Counted from the first letter of the stretch, positions 1 through 8,227 are shown. The stretch is 20,541 bases of DNA from Marivivens sp. (GCA_024642185.1 JAHEBR010000004.1:1-20541), one strand, 5' to 3'. Numbers and translations: made by a program. Notes: generated by a model from the letters alone, not told the origin.

Positions 1-1
1 C

Positions 2-55
2 GGCTGGGATGTGACCCACGCGCCGCTCGATCCTTTCAACATGCCCGATGCCTGA
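2..55 (+). CDS. C-terminal end of an upstream gene (possibly RluA-family pseudouridine synthase)
   Basis: Only the last 17 codons are present, reading GWDVTHAPLDPFNMPDA before a TGA at 53-55. The frame is open from the window edge, and the stop overlaps the start of the HAD gene by 8 nt (ATG at 48), the usual arrangement of co-transcribed genes. The tail itself carries no recognisable motif. In related Rhodobacterales I recall an RluA-type 23S rRNA pseudouridine synthase in this position, so that is the guess, but it comes from remembered gene order and not from this sequence. Confidence 0.4.
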   Translation, partial: GWDVTHAPLDPFNMPDA

Positions 56-725
56 TCGCCGGCTGGTGATCTTTGATGTCGACGGCACGCTCGTCGACAG
101 CCGCGCGCATCTTTGGGCGACCTTTCGGGCGATGTTTGAAGGCATCGGCCACCCCCTGCCGCCGCAGGAGCAGGTGATCTCGCTCACCGGGCTTTCGCTG
201 GAAAAGATCATCCCGATCCTTCTGCCCGAGGCCGATGAGGCAACCCGAACCAAGGCGCTCGCGCTCTATCGCAGTGCCTATCGCGAGGGGCGGCTGCGGC
301 TGGGCGATGCCGTCACCAGCCCTTTCTACCCCGGCGCGCGCGATGCGCTTGAGCGGCTCCGGTCCGACCCCGGCATGGCGCTTGCCGTGGCCACCGGAAA
401 ATCGCGGCGGGGGATCGACGGGCTGATCGAGGCGCATGGGCTCGAGGGGATGTTCGACAGCATCCAGTGCGCCGACGATCATCCCTCCAAACCCGACCCT
501 TCCATGATCCTTGCCGCTCTGGCCGCAACCGGCGTGACGGCGCGGCGGGCGGTGATGGTGGGGGATACAAGCTTTGACATGGACATGGCCCGCGCCGCCT
601 CGGTCTATGGCGTGGCGGTGGCGTGGGGGTTCCACCCGCCCGAGGGCCTTGCCGCCGACGCGATCCTGAGGCATTTCGACGAACTTCCCAGCGTGATCGA
701 CCAACTGACCGGGGCCATGACATGA
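48..725 (+). CDS. HAD-superfamily (subfamily IA) hydrolase, phosphoglycolate phosphatase-like
   Basis: This is a 225-residue cytoplasmic phosphatase of the haloacid dehalogenase superfamily. Motif I is FDVDGTLVDS, with the nucleophile D10 and the acid D12. Motif II is the T116 of VATGK, motif III the K148 of SKPDP, and motif IV is VGDTSFDM with D173 and D177. A helical cap fits between about residues 18 and 90, as in Gph-type enzymes. The family hydrolyses small phosphate esters through an aspartyl-phosphate; the substrate cannot be read from sequence, and 2-phosphoglycolate is only the usual family annotation. The start at 48 is chosen because it brings motif I to the N-terminus. The gene overlaps the upstream stop by 8 nt, and its own TGA (723-725) overlaps the next ATG. 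Confidence 0.93.
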   Translation: MPDRRLVIFDVDGTLVDSRAHLWATFRAMFEGIGHPLPPQEQVISLTGLSLEKIIPILLPEADEATRTKALALYRSAYREGRLRLGDAVTSPFYPGARDALERLRSDPGMALAVATGKSRRGIDGLIEAHGLEGMFDSIQCADDHPSKPDPSMILAALAATGVTARRAVMVGDTSFDMDMARAASVYGVAVAWGFHPPEGLAADAILRHFDELPSVIDQLTGAMT

Positions 726-1450
726 GCAACTGGAAACCAAAGCGCTTCTGGAAAGAGGCGACCGTCGTCGAAGCCGACGGCGGCTATACTGTCCAGCTTG
801 ATGGCCGTGCGGTGAAGACGCCCGCCAAGGCGCCTCTGATCGTGCCGACCCGCGCCATGGCCGAGGCCATCGCTGCCGAATGGCAGGCGCAGGAGAAAGA
901 CGTCGATCCCCGCACGATGCCGGTGACGCGTTCGGCCAATGCCGCGATCGACAAGGTGACGGTGCAAAAAGCCGAAGTGTGCCAGATGCTGGCCGACTAC
1001 GGCGGGCACGATCTTCTGTGCTACCGCGCCTTGGGGCCGCAGGAGCTTGTCGAGCGGCAGGTTGCCGGATGGGATCCGGTGCTGGACTGGGCCACCGCGC
1101 GGCTGGAGGCTCCGCTGGCAAGCGGCCAGGGTGTCATGCACGTTGAACAGCCGGACGAGAGCCTCGCCAACCTTGCCGCCCAATTCGATAGGCTCGATTC
1201 CTTCGGGGTCGCAGCACTTCATGATCTGGTGACGATCTCGGGCTCTCTCGTTCTCGCACTTGCCGTGAGGCACCGGCATCTTTCTGCTGAAGAAGCCTGG
1301 GCTCTGTCGCGGATCGACGAGGAGTTTCAGATCGAACAATGGGGCCCCGACGAAGAGGCCGAAGCCGCCGCTGCGACCAAACGGCAGGCGTTTCTCGATG
1401 CCGCCGGAATTCTCGAAATGCTTATGAATCCCGCATCTCGGGACATTTGA
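722..1450 (+). CDS. ATP12-family F1-ATPase assembly chaperone
   Basis: A 242-residue protein of the ATP12 family. In mitochondria these proteins bind the alpha subunit of F1 during ATP synthase assembly, and alphaproteobacterial homologues are assumed to do the same. The N-terminus MSNWKPKRFW and the hallmark stretch SRIDEEFQIEQWGPDEEAE (about residues 196-214) are diagnostic; W207 and G208 follow the acidic/glutamine core. The start at 722 gives the classic ATGA overlap with the HAD stop; an in-frame start further upstream at 623 would add 33 residues lying inside the HAD gene and is rejected. A short hairpin follows the stop. Confidence 0.93.
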   Translation: MSNWKPKRFWKEATVVEADGGYTVQLDGRAVKTPAKAPLIVPTRAMAEAIAAEWQAQEKDVDPRTMPVTRSANAAIDKVTVQKAEVCQMLADYGGHDLLCYRALGPQELVERQVAGWDPVLDWATARLEAPLASGQGVMHVEQPDESLANLAAQFDRLDSFGVAALHDLVTISGSLVLALAVRHRHLSAEEAWALSRIDEEFQIEQWGPDEEAEAAAATKRQAFLDAAGILEMLMNPASRDI

Positions 1451-1455
1451 CCGCG

Positions 1456-1477
1456 TTCGCCCGCTTTTCGGGCTGAA
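1456..1477 (+). terminator. Short hairpin after the ATP12 gene
   Basis: GCCCG (1459-1463) pairs with CGGGC (1469-1473) around a CTTTT loop. TTC/GAA can extend the stem past a bulged T. It starts six bases after the ATP12 stop. There is no T-run after it, so it may end transcription only weakly or simply protect the 3' end of the message. Confidence 0.4.
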
Positions 1478-1653
1478 TGGCCTTGGAACCGGGGCCGATT
1501 TTGGCGCCATAGCACTTGACCCCCTTGGGGATTCCGACCAGTCTTGGTGCGCTGAGGGGAGAAATCCCTTCTCATTGTATCACTCGGCCTTCCTTGGCCT
1601 TGTTGAAAAGAAACCGCGCCAGGGAGGGTGCGGCAACTCAGGAAGAGGTAAAA
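1478..1653 (+). promoter_or_regulatory. Leader region of the amino-acid transporter operon
   Basis: About 175 bases without a gene lie between the hairpin and aapJ. The start of aapJ is fixed by a purine-rich ribosome-binding site GGAAGAGG at 1641-1648, six bases before ATG 1654. The region contains TTGACC at 1516-1521 and a small inverted element CCCCTTGGGG at 1521-1530, but I see no convincing -10 hexamer at the right spacing and no clear sigma-54 element, so no promoter is placed precisely. Regulation by nitrogen supply would be plausible for this transporter but is not shown here. Confidence 0.4.
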
Positions 1654-2673
1654 ATGAAAAAAACTATTCTTTTGGGAGCGCTTACTGTCGCCGGTCTCGC
1701 AGCGACCGCAGCTTCGGCTTCGACGCTTGATGACGTTCGTGCGCGCGGCAAGCTGAATTGTGGCGTGACGACCGGCTTGGCCGGCTTTGCCGCCCCGGAC
1801 GCCAACGGTGTCTGGCAAGGCTTTGACGTCGATATGTGCCGCGCTGTCGCCGCTGCCGTTTTCGGCGATCCGATGGCTGTCGAGTTTGTGCCGACCACCG
1901 GCCAGACCCGCTTTACCGCTCTCGCCTCGGGCGAGGTCGATATGCTGGCCCGCAACACCACCTGGACCTTCTCGCGCGACGTCGACCTCAAGTTCGAATT
2001 CGCCGGGACCAACTACTACGATGGTCAGGGCTTCATGGTTCCGAAGGCGCTTGGCGTGACTTCGGCCAAGGATCTCGATGGCGCCACCGTCTGTATCCAG
2101 ACCGGCACCACCACCGAGCTGAACCTCGCGGACTTCTTCCGCGCCAACAACATCAGCTACGAGCCGGTGCCGATCGAGACCAACGCCGAAGGCCTCCAGC
2201 AGTACGGCGCTGGCGCCTGTGATGCCTACACCACCGACGCGTCGGGCCTTGCTGCTTCGCGTGCCACCTTCGAGAACCCCGGCGATCACATTGTTCTTCC
2301 GGAAATCATCTCGAAAGAGCCGCTCGCACCGCTGGTCCGCCATGGCGACAACCAGTGGGGCGATGTCGTCCGCTGGACCCTCAACGCGATGATCACCGCT
2401 GAAGAGCTTGGCGTGACCTCGGCCAACGTGCGCGAGCTGGCTGCTGCTGCGGGCGACAACCCCGAAGTCAACCGTCTCCTCGGTACCGAAGGCGAGCTTG
2501 GCGCCATGCTCGGCCTCAGCGCCGACTGGGCTGTCAACGCGATCGCTGCCGGTGGCAACTATGGCGAAAGCTTCGAGCGCAACATCGGCTCGAGCACCCC
2601 GATCGGTCTGGCCCGTGGCCTGAACGCTCTGTGGACCAACGGCGGTCTCCTGTACTCGCCGCCGTTCCGCTAA
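1654..2673 (+). CDS. aapJ: General/polar L-amino-acid ABC transporter, periplasmic binding protein (AapJ/BztA)
   Basis: A 339-residue solute-binding protein of the polar amino-acid family (SBP_bac_3). The Sec signal peptide is MKKTILLGALTVAGLAATAASA, written here in part as MKKTIL...AASA with cleavage near residue 22. The mature domain opens STLDDVRARGKLNCGV and contains GFDVDMCRAVAAAVFGD, typical of AapJ/BztA. It captures L-amino acids in the periplasm and delivers them to the two permeases encoded downstream. In Rhodobacter capsulatus the orthologous system is BztABCD (glutamate, glutamine, aspartate, asparagine); in Rhizobium it is AapJQMP with broad L-amino-acid range. An in-frame upstream start near 1516 would bury the signal peptide and is rejected. 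Confidence 0.95.
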   Translation: MKKTILLGALTVAGLAATAASASTLDDVRARGKLNCGVTTGLAGFAAPDANGVWQGFDVDMCRAVAAAVFGDPMAVEFVPTTGQTRFTALASGEVDMLARNTTWTFSRDVDLKFEFAGTNYYDGQGFMVPKALGVTSAKDLDGATVCIQTGTTTELNLADFFRANNISYEPVPIETNAEGLQQYGAGACDAYTTDASGLAASRATFENPGDHIVLPEIISKEPLAPLVRHGDNQWGDVVRWTLNAMITAEELGVTSANVRELAAAAGDNPEVNRLLGTEGELGAMLGLSADWAVNAIAAGGNYGESFERNIGSSTPIGLARGLNALWTNGGLLYSPPFR

Positions 2674-2685
2674 GTCTTGTGCAAG

Positions 2686-2714
2686 GAAAGGGCGCGGCAA
2701 TGCCGCGCCCTTTC
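2686..2714 (+). terminator. Strong intercistronic hairpin between aapJ and aapQ
   Basis: A perfect 13-bp stem, GAAAGGGCGCGGC (2686-2698) against GCCGCGCCCTTTC (2702-2714), with an AAT loop. It lies 13 bases after the aapJ stop. No T-run follows, so partial read-through is likely. Such hairpins after binding-protein genes commonly stabilise the upstream message and cut expression of the membrane components; that role here is inference. Confidence 0.75.
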
Positions 2715-2809
2715 TCAATAAACAAGTGCCTTCAGGCCAAATCCCACGACTTGTGACGCGCCCGGTTTGACGGGCTCTGCCGTCGCACGAGGGAGCCGGG
2801 GAGTTTAAA
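2715..2809 (+). promoter_or_regulatory. aapJ-aapQ intergenic remainder with a second small inverted repeat
   Basis: After the hairpin, ACAAGT (2722-2727) and ACTTGT (2749-2754) form a 6-bp inverted repeat with a 21-nt loop, and the ribosome-binding purines GGGGAG lie just before the aapQ ATG. No convincing internal promoter was seen. Confidence 0.25.
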
Positions 2810-4024
2810 ATGACAATTTCCGTTGATACGCCGAAGGAGACCTTTCGGCTCAGCCAGCTTCTATACGATACACGCTATAGATCTCTGACAATTCAGGTAA
2901 TCGCGTTCATCCTTCTGATGCTGTCGCTGTCCTGGCTCGTGTCCAACACAGTCCAGAACCTCCAAGACTTGGGCAAGGATTTCAATTTCGGGTTCCTGTC
3001 TCAGCCGGCTGGCTATGACATCAACCAGCGGATCATCGACTATACATCGCAAAGCTCGCACGGGCGGGCCGCGATGGTCGGCATCCTGAATACGCTTCTC
3101 GTGGCCTTTCTTGGCTGCACGGTGGCGACCGTCATCGGCGTTTTGGTGGGCGTGCTGCGCCTGTCCAAGAACTGGGTCGTCTCGCGCCTCATGGCTGTCT
3201 ATGTCGAGGGCTTCCGCAACGTGCCCTTGCTTTTGTGGATCATCATGATCTTCGCCATCATGAGCGAGGCAATGCCTCAGCCCCGCGATTTCCGCGAGGG
3301 CGGCACCGCCTCGATGCTCTTGGGCGATAGCATGGCGATCACCAATCGCGGCATCTTCATTCCCAAGCCGATCTGGCACGACGGATCCACGATCCTTGGC
3401 GCTGTCTTTCTGCTTTCGCTGGTCGGCATCTGGGCATTCCGCCGTTATGCACACAAGCGTCAGGAACAGACCGGTGATATTCTCCCCGTCTTGTGGGTTT
3501 CGCTGGGCCTCTTCTTCGTCCCGACGATCCTGTTCTACTTCCTTCTGGGTCGTCCGGTGACGCTCGAATACCCCGAGCTTGGCGGCTTCAACTTCCAGGG
3601 CGGCATTCAGGTCCGGAATTCGCTGATCGCGCTGTGGTTTGCGCTGTCGCTCTACACCGGCGCCTTCATCGCCGAGATCGTTCGCTCGGGCATCCTTGCG
3701 GTCAGCAAGGGCCAGACCGAAGCGGCCTTCGCGCTTGGCCTGCGTCCGAACCGGACCATGAACCTTGTGATCCTGCCGCAGGCGATGCGGGTTATCATCC
3801 CGCCGCTGATCTCGCAGTACCTCAACCTCACCAAGAACTCGTCTCTGGCGATCGCGGTGGGCTATATGGACGTTCGCGCCACCCTAGGCGGCATCACCAT
3901 CAACCAGACCGGCCGCGAGCTTGAGGGGATGCTTCTCCTCGGCCTCTTCTATCTGACGGCCAGCCTTGTGATCTCGAGCGTGATGAACGTCTACAACAAC
4001 CGCATGAAGCTGAAGGAGCGCTGA
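2810..4024 (+). CDS. aapQ: General/polar L-amino-acid ABC transporter, permease (AapQ/BztB)
   Basis: A 404-residue inner-membrane permease of the His/Glu/Gln family. A first membrane segment near residues 27-45 is followed by a periplasmic stretch and the conserved core. The EAA cytoplasmic loop that contacts the ATPase is TEAAFALGLRPNRTMNLVIL, followed by PQAMRVIIPPLISQYLNL. As in AapQ/BztB, an insertion of roughly 100 residues between the early membrane helices and the EAA half makes it far longer than the typical 220-250-residue permease. Its stop at 4022-4024 is one base from the ATG of aapM, so the two are likely coupled, as expected for a heterodimeric channel. Confidence 0.95.
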   Translation: MTISVDTPKETFRLSQLLYDTRYRSLTIQVIAFILLMLSLSWLVSNTVQNLQDLGKDFNFGFLSQPAGYDINQRIIDYTSQSSHGRAAMVGILNTLLVAFLGCTVATVIGVLVGVLRLSKNWVVSRLMAVYVEGFRNVPLLLWIIMIFAIMSEAMPQPRDFREGGTASMLLGDSMAITNRGIFIPKPIWHDGSTILGAVFLLSLVGIWAFRRYAHKRQEQTGDILPVLWVSLGLFFVPTILFYFLLGRPVTLEYPELGGFNFQGGIQVRNSLIALWFALSLYTGAFIAEIVRSGILAVSKGQTEAAFALGLRPNRTMNLVILPQAMRVIIPPLISQYLNLTKNSSLAIAVGYMDVRATLGGITINQTGRELEGMLLLGLFYLTASLVISSVMNVYNNRMKLKER

Positions 4025-4025
4025 G

Positions 4026-5333
4026 ATGAGCAAAGCAAACCTTAGCTATGTCCGCACCGAGATGCTCGGGCCGCAGGACCCGCCGCTGGGCCAGACTGGC
4101 GTAATTAGATGGGTTCGCGAGAACCTGTTCTCGAGCTGGCTCAATGCGATCCTGACCCTCTTGTCGCTGTGGTTCGTCTGGTCAGTCCTGAGCCACCTCT
4201 ACCCGTGGTTCGCCAATTCGATCTGGAGCGCCGGATCACTCAGCGAGTGCCGGGAAATCCGCAATACCACCCTCGGAGAGGGCGCGTCGGCGGCCTGTTT
4301 CGCGGTCATTTCCGATCGTTGGGAGCAGCTCCTGTTCGGCTTCTATCCCAGAGAGGGATATTGGCGCCCGGTTCTGGCGCTGGCCGTGTTCCTTCTGTCG
4401 ATCCTGCCGGTCCTCTTCACCCACCTTCCGCGCAAGCTCTTGATCGGGTCGATCGCCTCGCCGATCTTCCTGTTCTGGCTTCTTTGGGGCGGGTCGATCT
4501 GGGCGCCGGCTTCGGTCATGTTCGGATTTGTCGCCGGTTTCGTGGCCTACCGCGTCGTTGCGGCGGCGAGCTCGAATCTTCTCGGCCTTCTGGCCGCAAT
4601 CGCGGCGCCGCTCCTCTACTGGTTCCTTCTCACCGGGCTTGTCGCGGATGCGCTGAACAGCGTTGTTCCGATCGAGCTTCCCAAGGTCCAGTCGAAAGAG
4701 TTTGGTGGCTTCACCCTGTCGGTGATCATCGGCATCGCCGGCATCGCCTTTTCGCTGCCCCTGGGCATCCTTCTGGCGCTGGGCCGGCAATCGAACCTCT
4801 TCTTCATCAACAAGGTCTCGGTTGCTTTCATCGAGGTCATCCGCGGCGTGCCGCTGATCGTCTGGCTGTTCACCGCCTCGCTTCTCTTGAACTACTTCCT
4901 GCCTCCGGGCACCAACTTTGACCTGATGCTGCGCGTGATCATCATGGTAACCCTCTTCTCGGCGGCCTATATCGCCGAGGTGGTCCGTGGCGGCCTCGCG
5001 GCCCTGCCCAAAGGTCAATACGAGGCGGCCGATGCGCTGGGCCTCGATTATTGGCTGTCGATGCGGCTCATCATCCTGCCGCAGGCGCTCAAGATCTCGA
5101 TTCCCGGTATCGTCAACACCTTCATCGGTCTCTTCAAGGACACGACGCTGGTGGTGTTTATCGGCCTTCTGGATCCCATCGGCCTGTCGAACGCCATTCG
5201 CGCCTCGACCGACTGGCAAGGCGTCTACTGGGAACTCTTCATCTTCATCGGCCTGATGTTCTTCATCTTCTGCTTCAGTATGGGCCGCTACTCACTTTAC
5301 CTGGAGAAGAAACTCCAGCGTGAACATCGTTAA
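4026..5333 (+). CDS. aapM: General/polar L-amino-acid ABC transporter, permease (AapM/BztC)
   Basis: The second permease subunit, 435 residues. The N-terminal half holds several extra hydrophobic segments (for example around residues 38-58 and 118-190) typical of AapM/BztC. The C-terminal half is the canonical permease domain, with the EAA loop YEAADALGLDYWLSMRLIIL followed by PQALKISIPGIVNTFIGL. It should pair with AapQ and be energised by AapP. It begins one base after the aapQ stop and ends 12 bases before aapP. Confidence 0.95.
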   Translation: MSKANLSYVRTEMLGPQDPPLGQTGVIRWVRENLFSSWLNAILTLLSLWFVWSVLSHLYPWFANSIWSAGSLSECREIRNTTLGEGASAACFAVISDRWEQLLFGFYPREGYWRPVLALAVFLLSILPVLFTHLPRKLLIGSIASPIFLFWLLWGGSIWAPASVMFGFVAGFVAYRVVAAASSNLLGLLAAIAAPLLYWFLLTGLVADALNSVVPIELPKVQSKEFGGFTLSVIIGIAGIAFSLPLGILLALGRQSNLFFINKVSVAFIEVIRGVPLIVWLFTASLLLNYFLPPGTNFDLMLRVIIMVTLFSAAYIAEVVRGGLAALPKGQYEAADALGLDYWLSMRLIILPQALKISIPGIVNTFIGLFKDTTLVVFIGLLDPIGLSNAIRASTDWQGVYWELFIFIGLMFFIFCFSMGRYSLYLEKKLQREHR

Positions 5334-5345
5334 GGGAGACTTGTC

Positions 5346-6137
5346 ATGTCTGAACTTGCTATCGACCGCGAAATCGACCGCAGCCACATGAAGGTGACGG
5401 ATGAGGTCGCGATCCAGATCACGAACATGAACAAGTGGTATGGAACCTTCCACGTCCTGCGCGACATCAACCTCACGGTGAACCGTGGCGAACGCATCGT
5501 CATCTGCGGCCCCTCGGGCTCGGGTAAATCGACGCTGATCCGCTGTATCAACCGCTTGGAAGAGCATCAGGCGGGCACGATCATGGTTGACGGGACCGAG
5601 CTTTCCTCGGACCTCAAGAACATCGACAAGATCCGCTCGGAAGTTGGCATGTGCTTCCAGCACTTCAACCTCTTCCCGCATCTGACGATCCTCGAGAACT
5701 GCACCCTCGCGCCGATCTGGGTCCGCAAGACCCCCAAGCGCGAGGCCGAAGAGATCGCGATGCAGTATCTTGAGAAGGTGAAGATCCCCGAGCAGGCCCA
5801 CAAATATCCGGGCCAGCTTTCGGGCGGTCAGCAGCAGCGTGTGGCCATCGCCCGCTCGCTGTGCATGAAGCCGCGGATCATGCTCTTTGACGAGCCAACC
5901 TCGGCGCTCGACCCCGAGATGATCAAAGAGGTGCTCGACACCATGATCGAGCTCGCGGAAGAGGGCATGACCATGATCTGCGTGACCCACGAGATGGGCT
6001 TTGCCCGTCAGGTTGCCAACCGCGTGATCTTTATGGATCAGGGCCAGATCGTCGAACAGAACGAGCCTGAGGAGTTCTTTAACAATCCCCAGAACGACCG
6101 GACCAAGCTCTTCCTGAGCCAGATCCTCGGTCACTGA
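5346..6137 (+). CDS. aapP: General/polar L-amino-acid ABC transporter, ATP-binding protein (AapP/BztD)
   Basis: The 263-residue cytoplasmic ATPase of the importer. Walker A is GPSGSGKST (residues 55-63), the Q-loop glutamine is Q105 in CFQHFNLFPH, the ABC signature is LSGGQQQRVAIARS (from 158), Walker B is IMLFDEPTSALD (178-189) and the switch histidine is H215. This is the complete catalytic set. GGGAG precedes ATG 5346 after the aapM stop. An internal M15 is a less likely alternative start. The length of about 260 is normal for the family. Confidence 0.96.
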   Translation: MSELAIDREIDRSHMKVTDEVAIQITNMNKWYGTFHVLRDINLTVNRGERIVICGPSGSGKSTLIRCINRLEEHQAGTIMVDGTELSSDLKNIDKIRSEVGMCFQHFNLFPHLTILENCTLAPIWVRKTPKREAEEIAMQYLEKVKIPEQAHKYPGQLSGGQQQRVAIARSLCMKPRIMLFDEPTSALDPEMIKEVLDTMIELAEEGMTMICVTHEMGFARQVANRVIFMDQGQIVEQNEPEEFFNNPQNDRTKLFLSQILGH

Positions 6138-6155
6138 TTTCGGGAATGGAATGCG

Positions 6156-6181
6156 GGGGCGTGCGGGAGACCGCGCGCCCC
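6156..6181. terminator. Probable bidirectional hairpin between convergent aapP and SixA-like genes
   Basis: GGGGCGTGCGG (6156-6166) pairs with CCGCGCGCCCC (6171-6181) around a GAGA loop, giving 11 bp with one G-U pair. It lies between convergent genes and reaches the first base of the stop codon (CTA on the + strand) of the - strand gene. There is no T-run on either side. Confidence 0.6.
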
Positions 6182-6696
6182 TAGTCGTTTTCGGTGTCGT
6201 TCAACAGGTCGCGCGGCACGATGAAACCGGCGCAGGTGCCGGATTTGATGCCGCGCCAGTCCTCGGCCTCGAAATCCAGAACCGCGGTCGCGCCGGTCGG
6301 GTAGCGGCCGAAATCGGGATGGTCGGGGCGTTTCGCAACGGTGCAGCAGGCCAGCGTGCCGATACCGGGGTTGTGGCCGATTACCATGACCGTTTCGGCG
6401 TCGGTTCCGGCCACCACATCAAGGATCCCCCGCGCCGAGGCATGATAAAGCGCCTGGCGGTAGCTGACCTCGGGCGTGTCGGGCCATTCCGCCAGGATCA
6501 GGTCGAGCGTCTCCCGTGTCCGCTCGGCGGCGGAACAGAGGATCAGGTCGGGGCGATAGCCCTTCTCCCAGAGCCAGCGCCCGATCGCCGTGGCCGACCG
6601 GCGCCCACGCTCTGTCAGGGGGCGGTCGAAATCCTCGAGGTCGGGGTCGTCCCAGCCGGATTTGGCGTGGCGGGTGAGGATGAGGCGCAGGGTCAT
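6181..6696 (-). CDS. SixA-like histidine phosphatase-superfamily protein
   Basis: A 171-residue protein of the histidine phosphatase (phosphoglycerate-mutase-like) superfamily. The RH catalytic motif is LTRHAKSGW (R9, H10), and the second catalytic histidine is H108 of VIGHNPGIG. Form and size match SixA-type phosphohistidine phosphatases, which in E. coli act on the ArcB HPt domain; the target here is unknown. The start at 6696 puts the RH motif at residues 9-10 and gives an ATGA overlap with the stop of the Fe-S gene upstream; longer in-frame starts would overlap that gene. It is the last gene of the long - strand run. Confidence 0.88.
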   Translation of the reverse strand: MTLRLILTRHAKSGWDDPDLEDFDRPLTERGRRSATAIGRWLWEKGYRPDLILCSAAERTRETLDLILAEWPDTPEVSYRQALYHASARGILDVVAGTDAETVMVIGHNPGIGTLACCTVAKRPDHPDFGRYPTGATAVLDFEAEDWRGIKSGTCAGFIVPRDLLNDTEND

Positions 6697-7316
6697 TTGT
6701 GGAAATGCCTCATGTGATGGGCCGATTGTTCGGCGCTGCGGCGGCCTTGCCCGATGGGGCAGGCGCGGCGCACGAGGCAGCCGCCTTCGAAGCACGCGCG
6801 CCCTGCGGCGGTATCGAGATGGGCGTGGCAGGCGGGCACGTCATAGCCCGCGCCGGTGAGGGCGCCAGCGGGGCAGGCGGTGAGGCAGGGCTTGTCGGCG
6901 CAGCTGTCGCAGGGGCGTTCGGCGGCGGGCAGGGCGAACTTGCCGGGCAGGCGAATGGCCCCACGCATCGAGGCGAAAAGGCCCGCCTCGGCATGGACAA
7001 GGAGCATAACGGGCGATGCCCAGAAGCGGCCCGAGGCCAGCGCCCAAGTGTAAAAGGGCGCATAGGGTGGCCCGTGATGCGGCAGGATCGCCTCGCCGCC
7101 AAGGGCCTCAGCCATCGCGCCAATGACCCGCACGCTCCAGCGGTCGACAGGATCGGGCTGGCCGTCGGAATACTCCGGCTGGCCTTTCAGGTGCGGCCAG
7201 AAATCCGGCTCGGCGGGCGAGAGGATCGCAATCGACCGGTCTCCATCCGGCACCACCCCCGCCACGAAGAGCCCGTTGGGGCGGGCGAGTGCGGTGATGC
7301 CGGCGAGATCTGTCAT
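6693..7316 (-). CDS. Small 4Fe-4S protein with QueG-like cysteine pattern (ferredoxin-like)
   Basis: A 207-residue protein. The N-terminal 130 residues hold no motif I recognise. The C-terminal part carries eight cysteines: C136-x2-C139-x4-C144-x3-C148-P, then C163, C175, C180 and C186-P. That is enough for two iron-sulphur clusters. The spacing recalls the C-terminal part of epoxyqueuosine reductases (QueG), but the protein is well short of the roughly 350-residue enzyme, so a QueG function is not claimed. It overlaps argB upstream and the SixA-like gene downstream by ATGA junctions. Confidence is high that it binds Fe-S and low on role. Confidence 0.8.
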   Translation of the reverse strand: MTDLAGITALARPNGLFVAGVVPDGDRSIAILSPAEPDFWPHLKGQPEYSDGQPDPVDRWSVRVIGAMAEALGGEAILPHHGPPYAPFYTWALASGRFWASPVMLLVHAEAGLFASMRGAIRLPGKFALPAAERPCDSCADKPCLTACPAGALTGAGYDVPACHAHLDTAAGRACFEGGCLVRRACPIGQGRRSAEQSAHHMRHFHK

Positions 7317-8191
7317 TTATGCTTGGGCTTCACGCGCGGTTCGGTCGAGCGGATGATCGAACCGGCGCCATGTTCTGTGAAAAGCTCCAGAAGTGCTGCG
7401 TTGGGCAGGCGACCATCAAGGATGACCACGGCGCGCACGCCGTCTTCGATGGCCTTCAGCGCCGTCTCGGTCTTGGGGATCATGCCGCCCGAGATGGTGC
7501 CATCCGCGATCATCTCTTTCACCTGCTCGGGGGTGAGCTGGGTCACGATCTCGCCCGAGGCATCCTTGACGCCCGGCACGTCCGTCAGAAGGAGCAGGCG
7601 GTCGGCCTTGAGCGCGCCGGCAATCGCGCCGGCAGCGGTGTCGCCGTTGACGTTGAAGGTCTCGAGCGGGTCCATGCCGGTTGCCACGGGGGCGACAACC
7701 GGGATGATCCCGGCGGTGAAGAGATCGCGCAGCACCTGCACGTTCATCTCGATCGGGCGGCCGACAAAGCCCAGTTCCGGATCGTCCGCCTCGCAGACCA
7801 TCAGATCGTCGTCCTTGCCAGAAAGGCCCACGGCGCGGCCGCCTTCGTCCATGATCGCCTGAACGATGCGCTTGTTCACAAGGCCGGTCAGGACCATCTC
7901 GACCACCTCGACGGTGGCCTGATCCGTCACCCGCTTGCCGCGCACAAACTCGGACTTGATGCCAAGACGCCCCAGAAGATCGTTGATCATCGGGCCGCCG
8001 CCGTGAACCACGACCGGGTTCACCCCCACCTGCCGCATCAAAACAACGTCACGGGCAAATTCGGCCATCGCCTCGGCGTCGCCCATCGCGTTGCCGCCGA
8101 ATTTGACGACGACAATCGCCCCGGAATAGCGCTGAAGGAAGGGAAGCGCCTCGGAAAGGGTCCGGGCGGTGGCGATCCAGTCTCGGTTCAT
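7313..8191 (-). CDS. argB: Acetylglutamate kinase
   Basis: A 292-residue amino-acid-kinase family enzyme that phosphorylates N-acetyl-L-glutamate in arginine biosynthesis. Visible motifs are VVVKFGGNAMGD (K30, GG at 32-33), VVHGGGPMINDLLGRLGI, the substrate/nucleotide region FNVNGDTAAGAIAGALKADR and LLLLTDVPGV. The chosen start is ATG 8191 (MNRDWIATARTLSEALPFLQ), preceded by GAGG; a GTG five codons upstream (8206) is less likely. The TGA overlaps the ATG of the Fe-S gene. ArgB in alphaproteobacteria is usually feedback-inhibited by arginine; nothing here tests that. Confidence 0.96.
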   Translation of the reverse strand: MNRDWIATARTLSEALPFLQRYSGAIVVVKFGGNAMGDAEAMAEFARDVVLMRQVGVNPVVVHGGGPMINDLLGRLGIKSEFVRGKRVTDQATVEVVEMVLTGLVNKRIVQAIMDEGGRAVGLSGKDDDLMVCEADDPELGFVGRPIEMNVQVLRDLFTAGIIPVVAPVATGMDPLETFNVNGDTAAGAIAGALKADRLLLLTDVPGVKDASGEIVTQLTPEQVKEMIADGTISGGMIPKTETALKAIEDGVRAVVILDGRLPNAALLELFTEHGAGSIIRSTEPRVKPKHK

Positions 8192-8227
8192 GTCTTGTTT
8201 CCTCACCCTCTGATCCCCTTCTGCGGG

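Noticed and set aside
36..1121. Long - strand reading frame opposite the HAD and ATP12 genes
   Set aside because: It is Arg/Pro/His-rich with no motif and lies antisense to two genes with full family signatures; long antisense frames are expected at this G+C content.
1327..2718. 463-codon - strand frame opposite aapJ
   Set aside because: Antisense to a clear binding-protein gene with a signal peptide; no motif or ribosome-binding site supports it.
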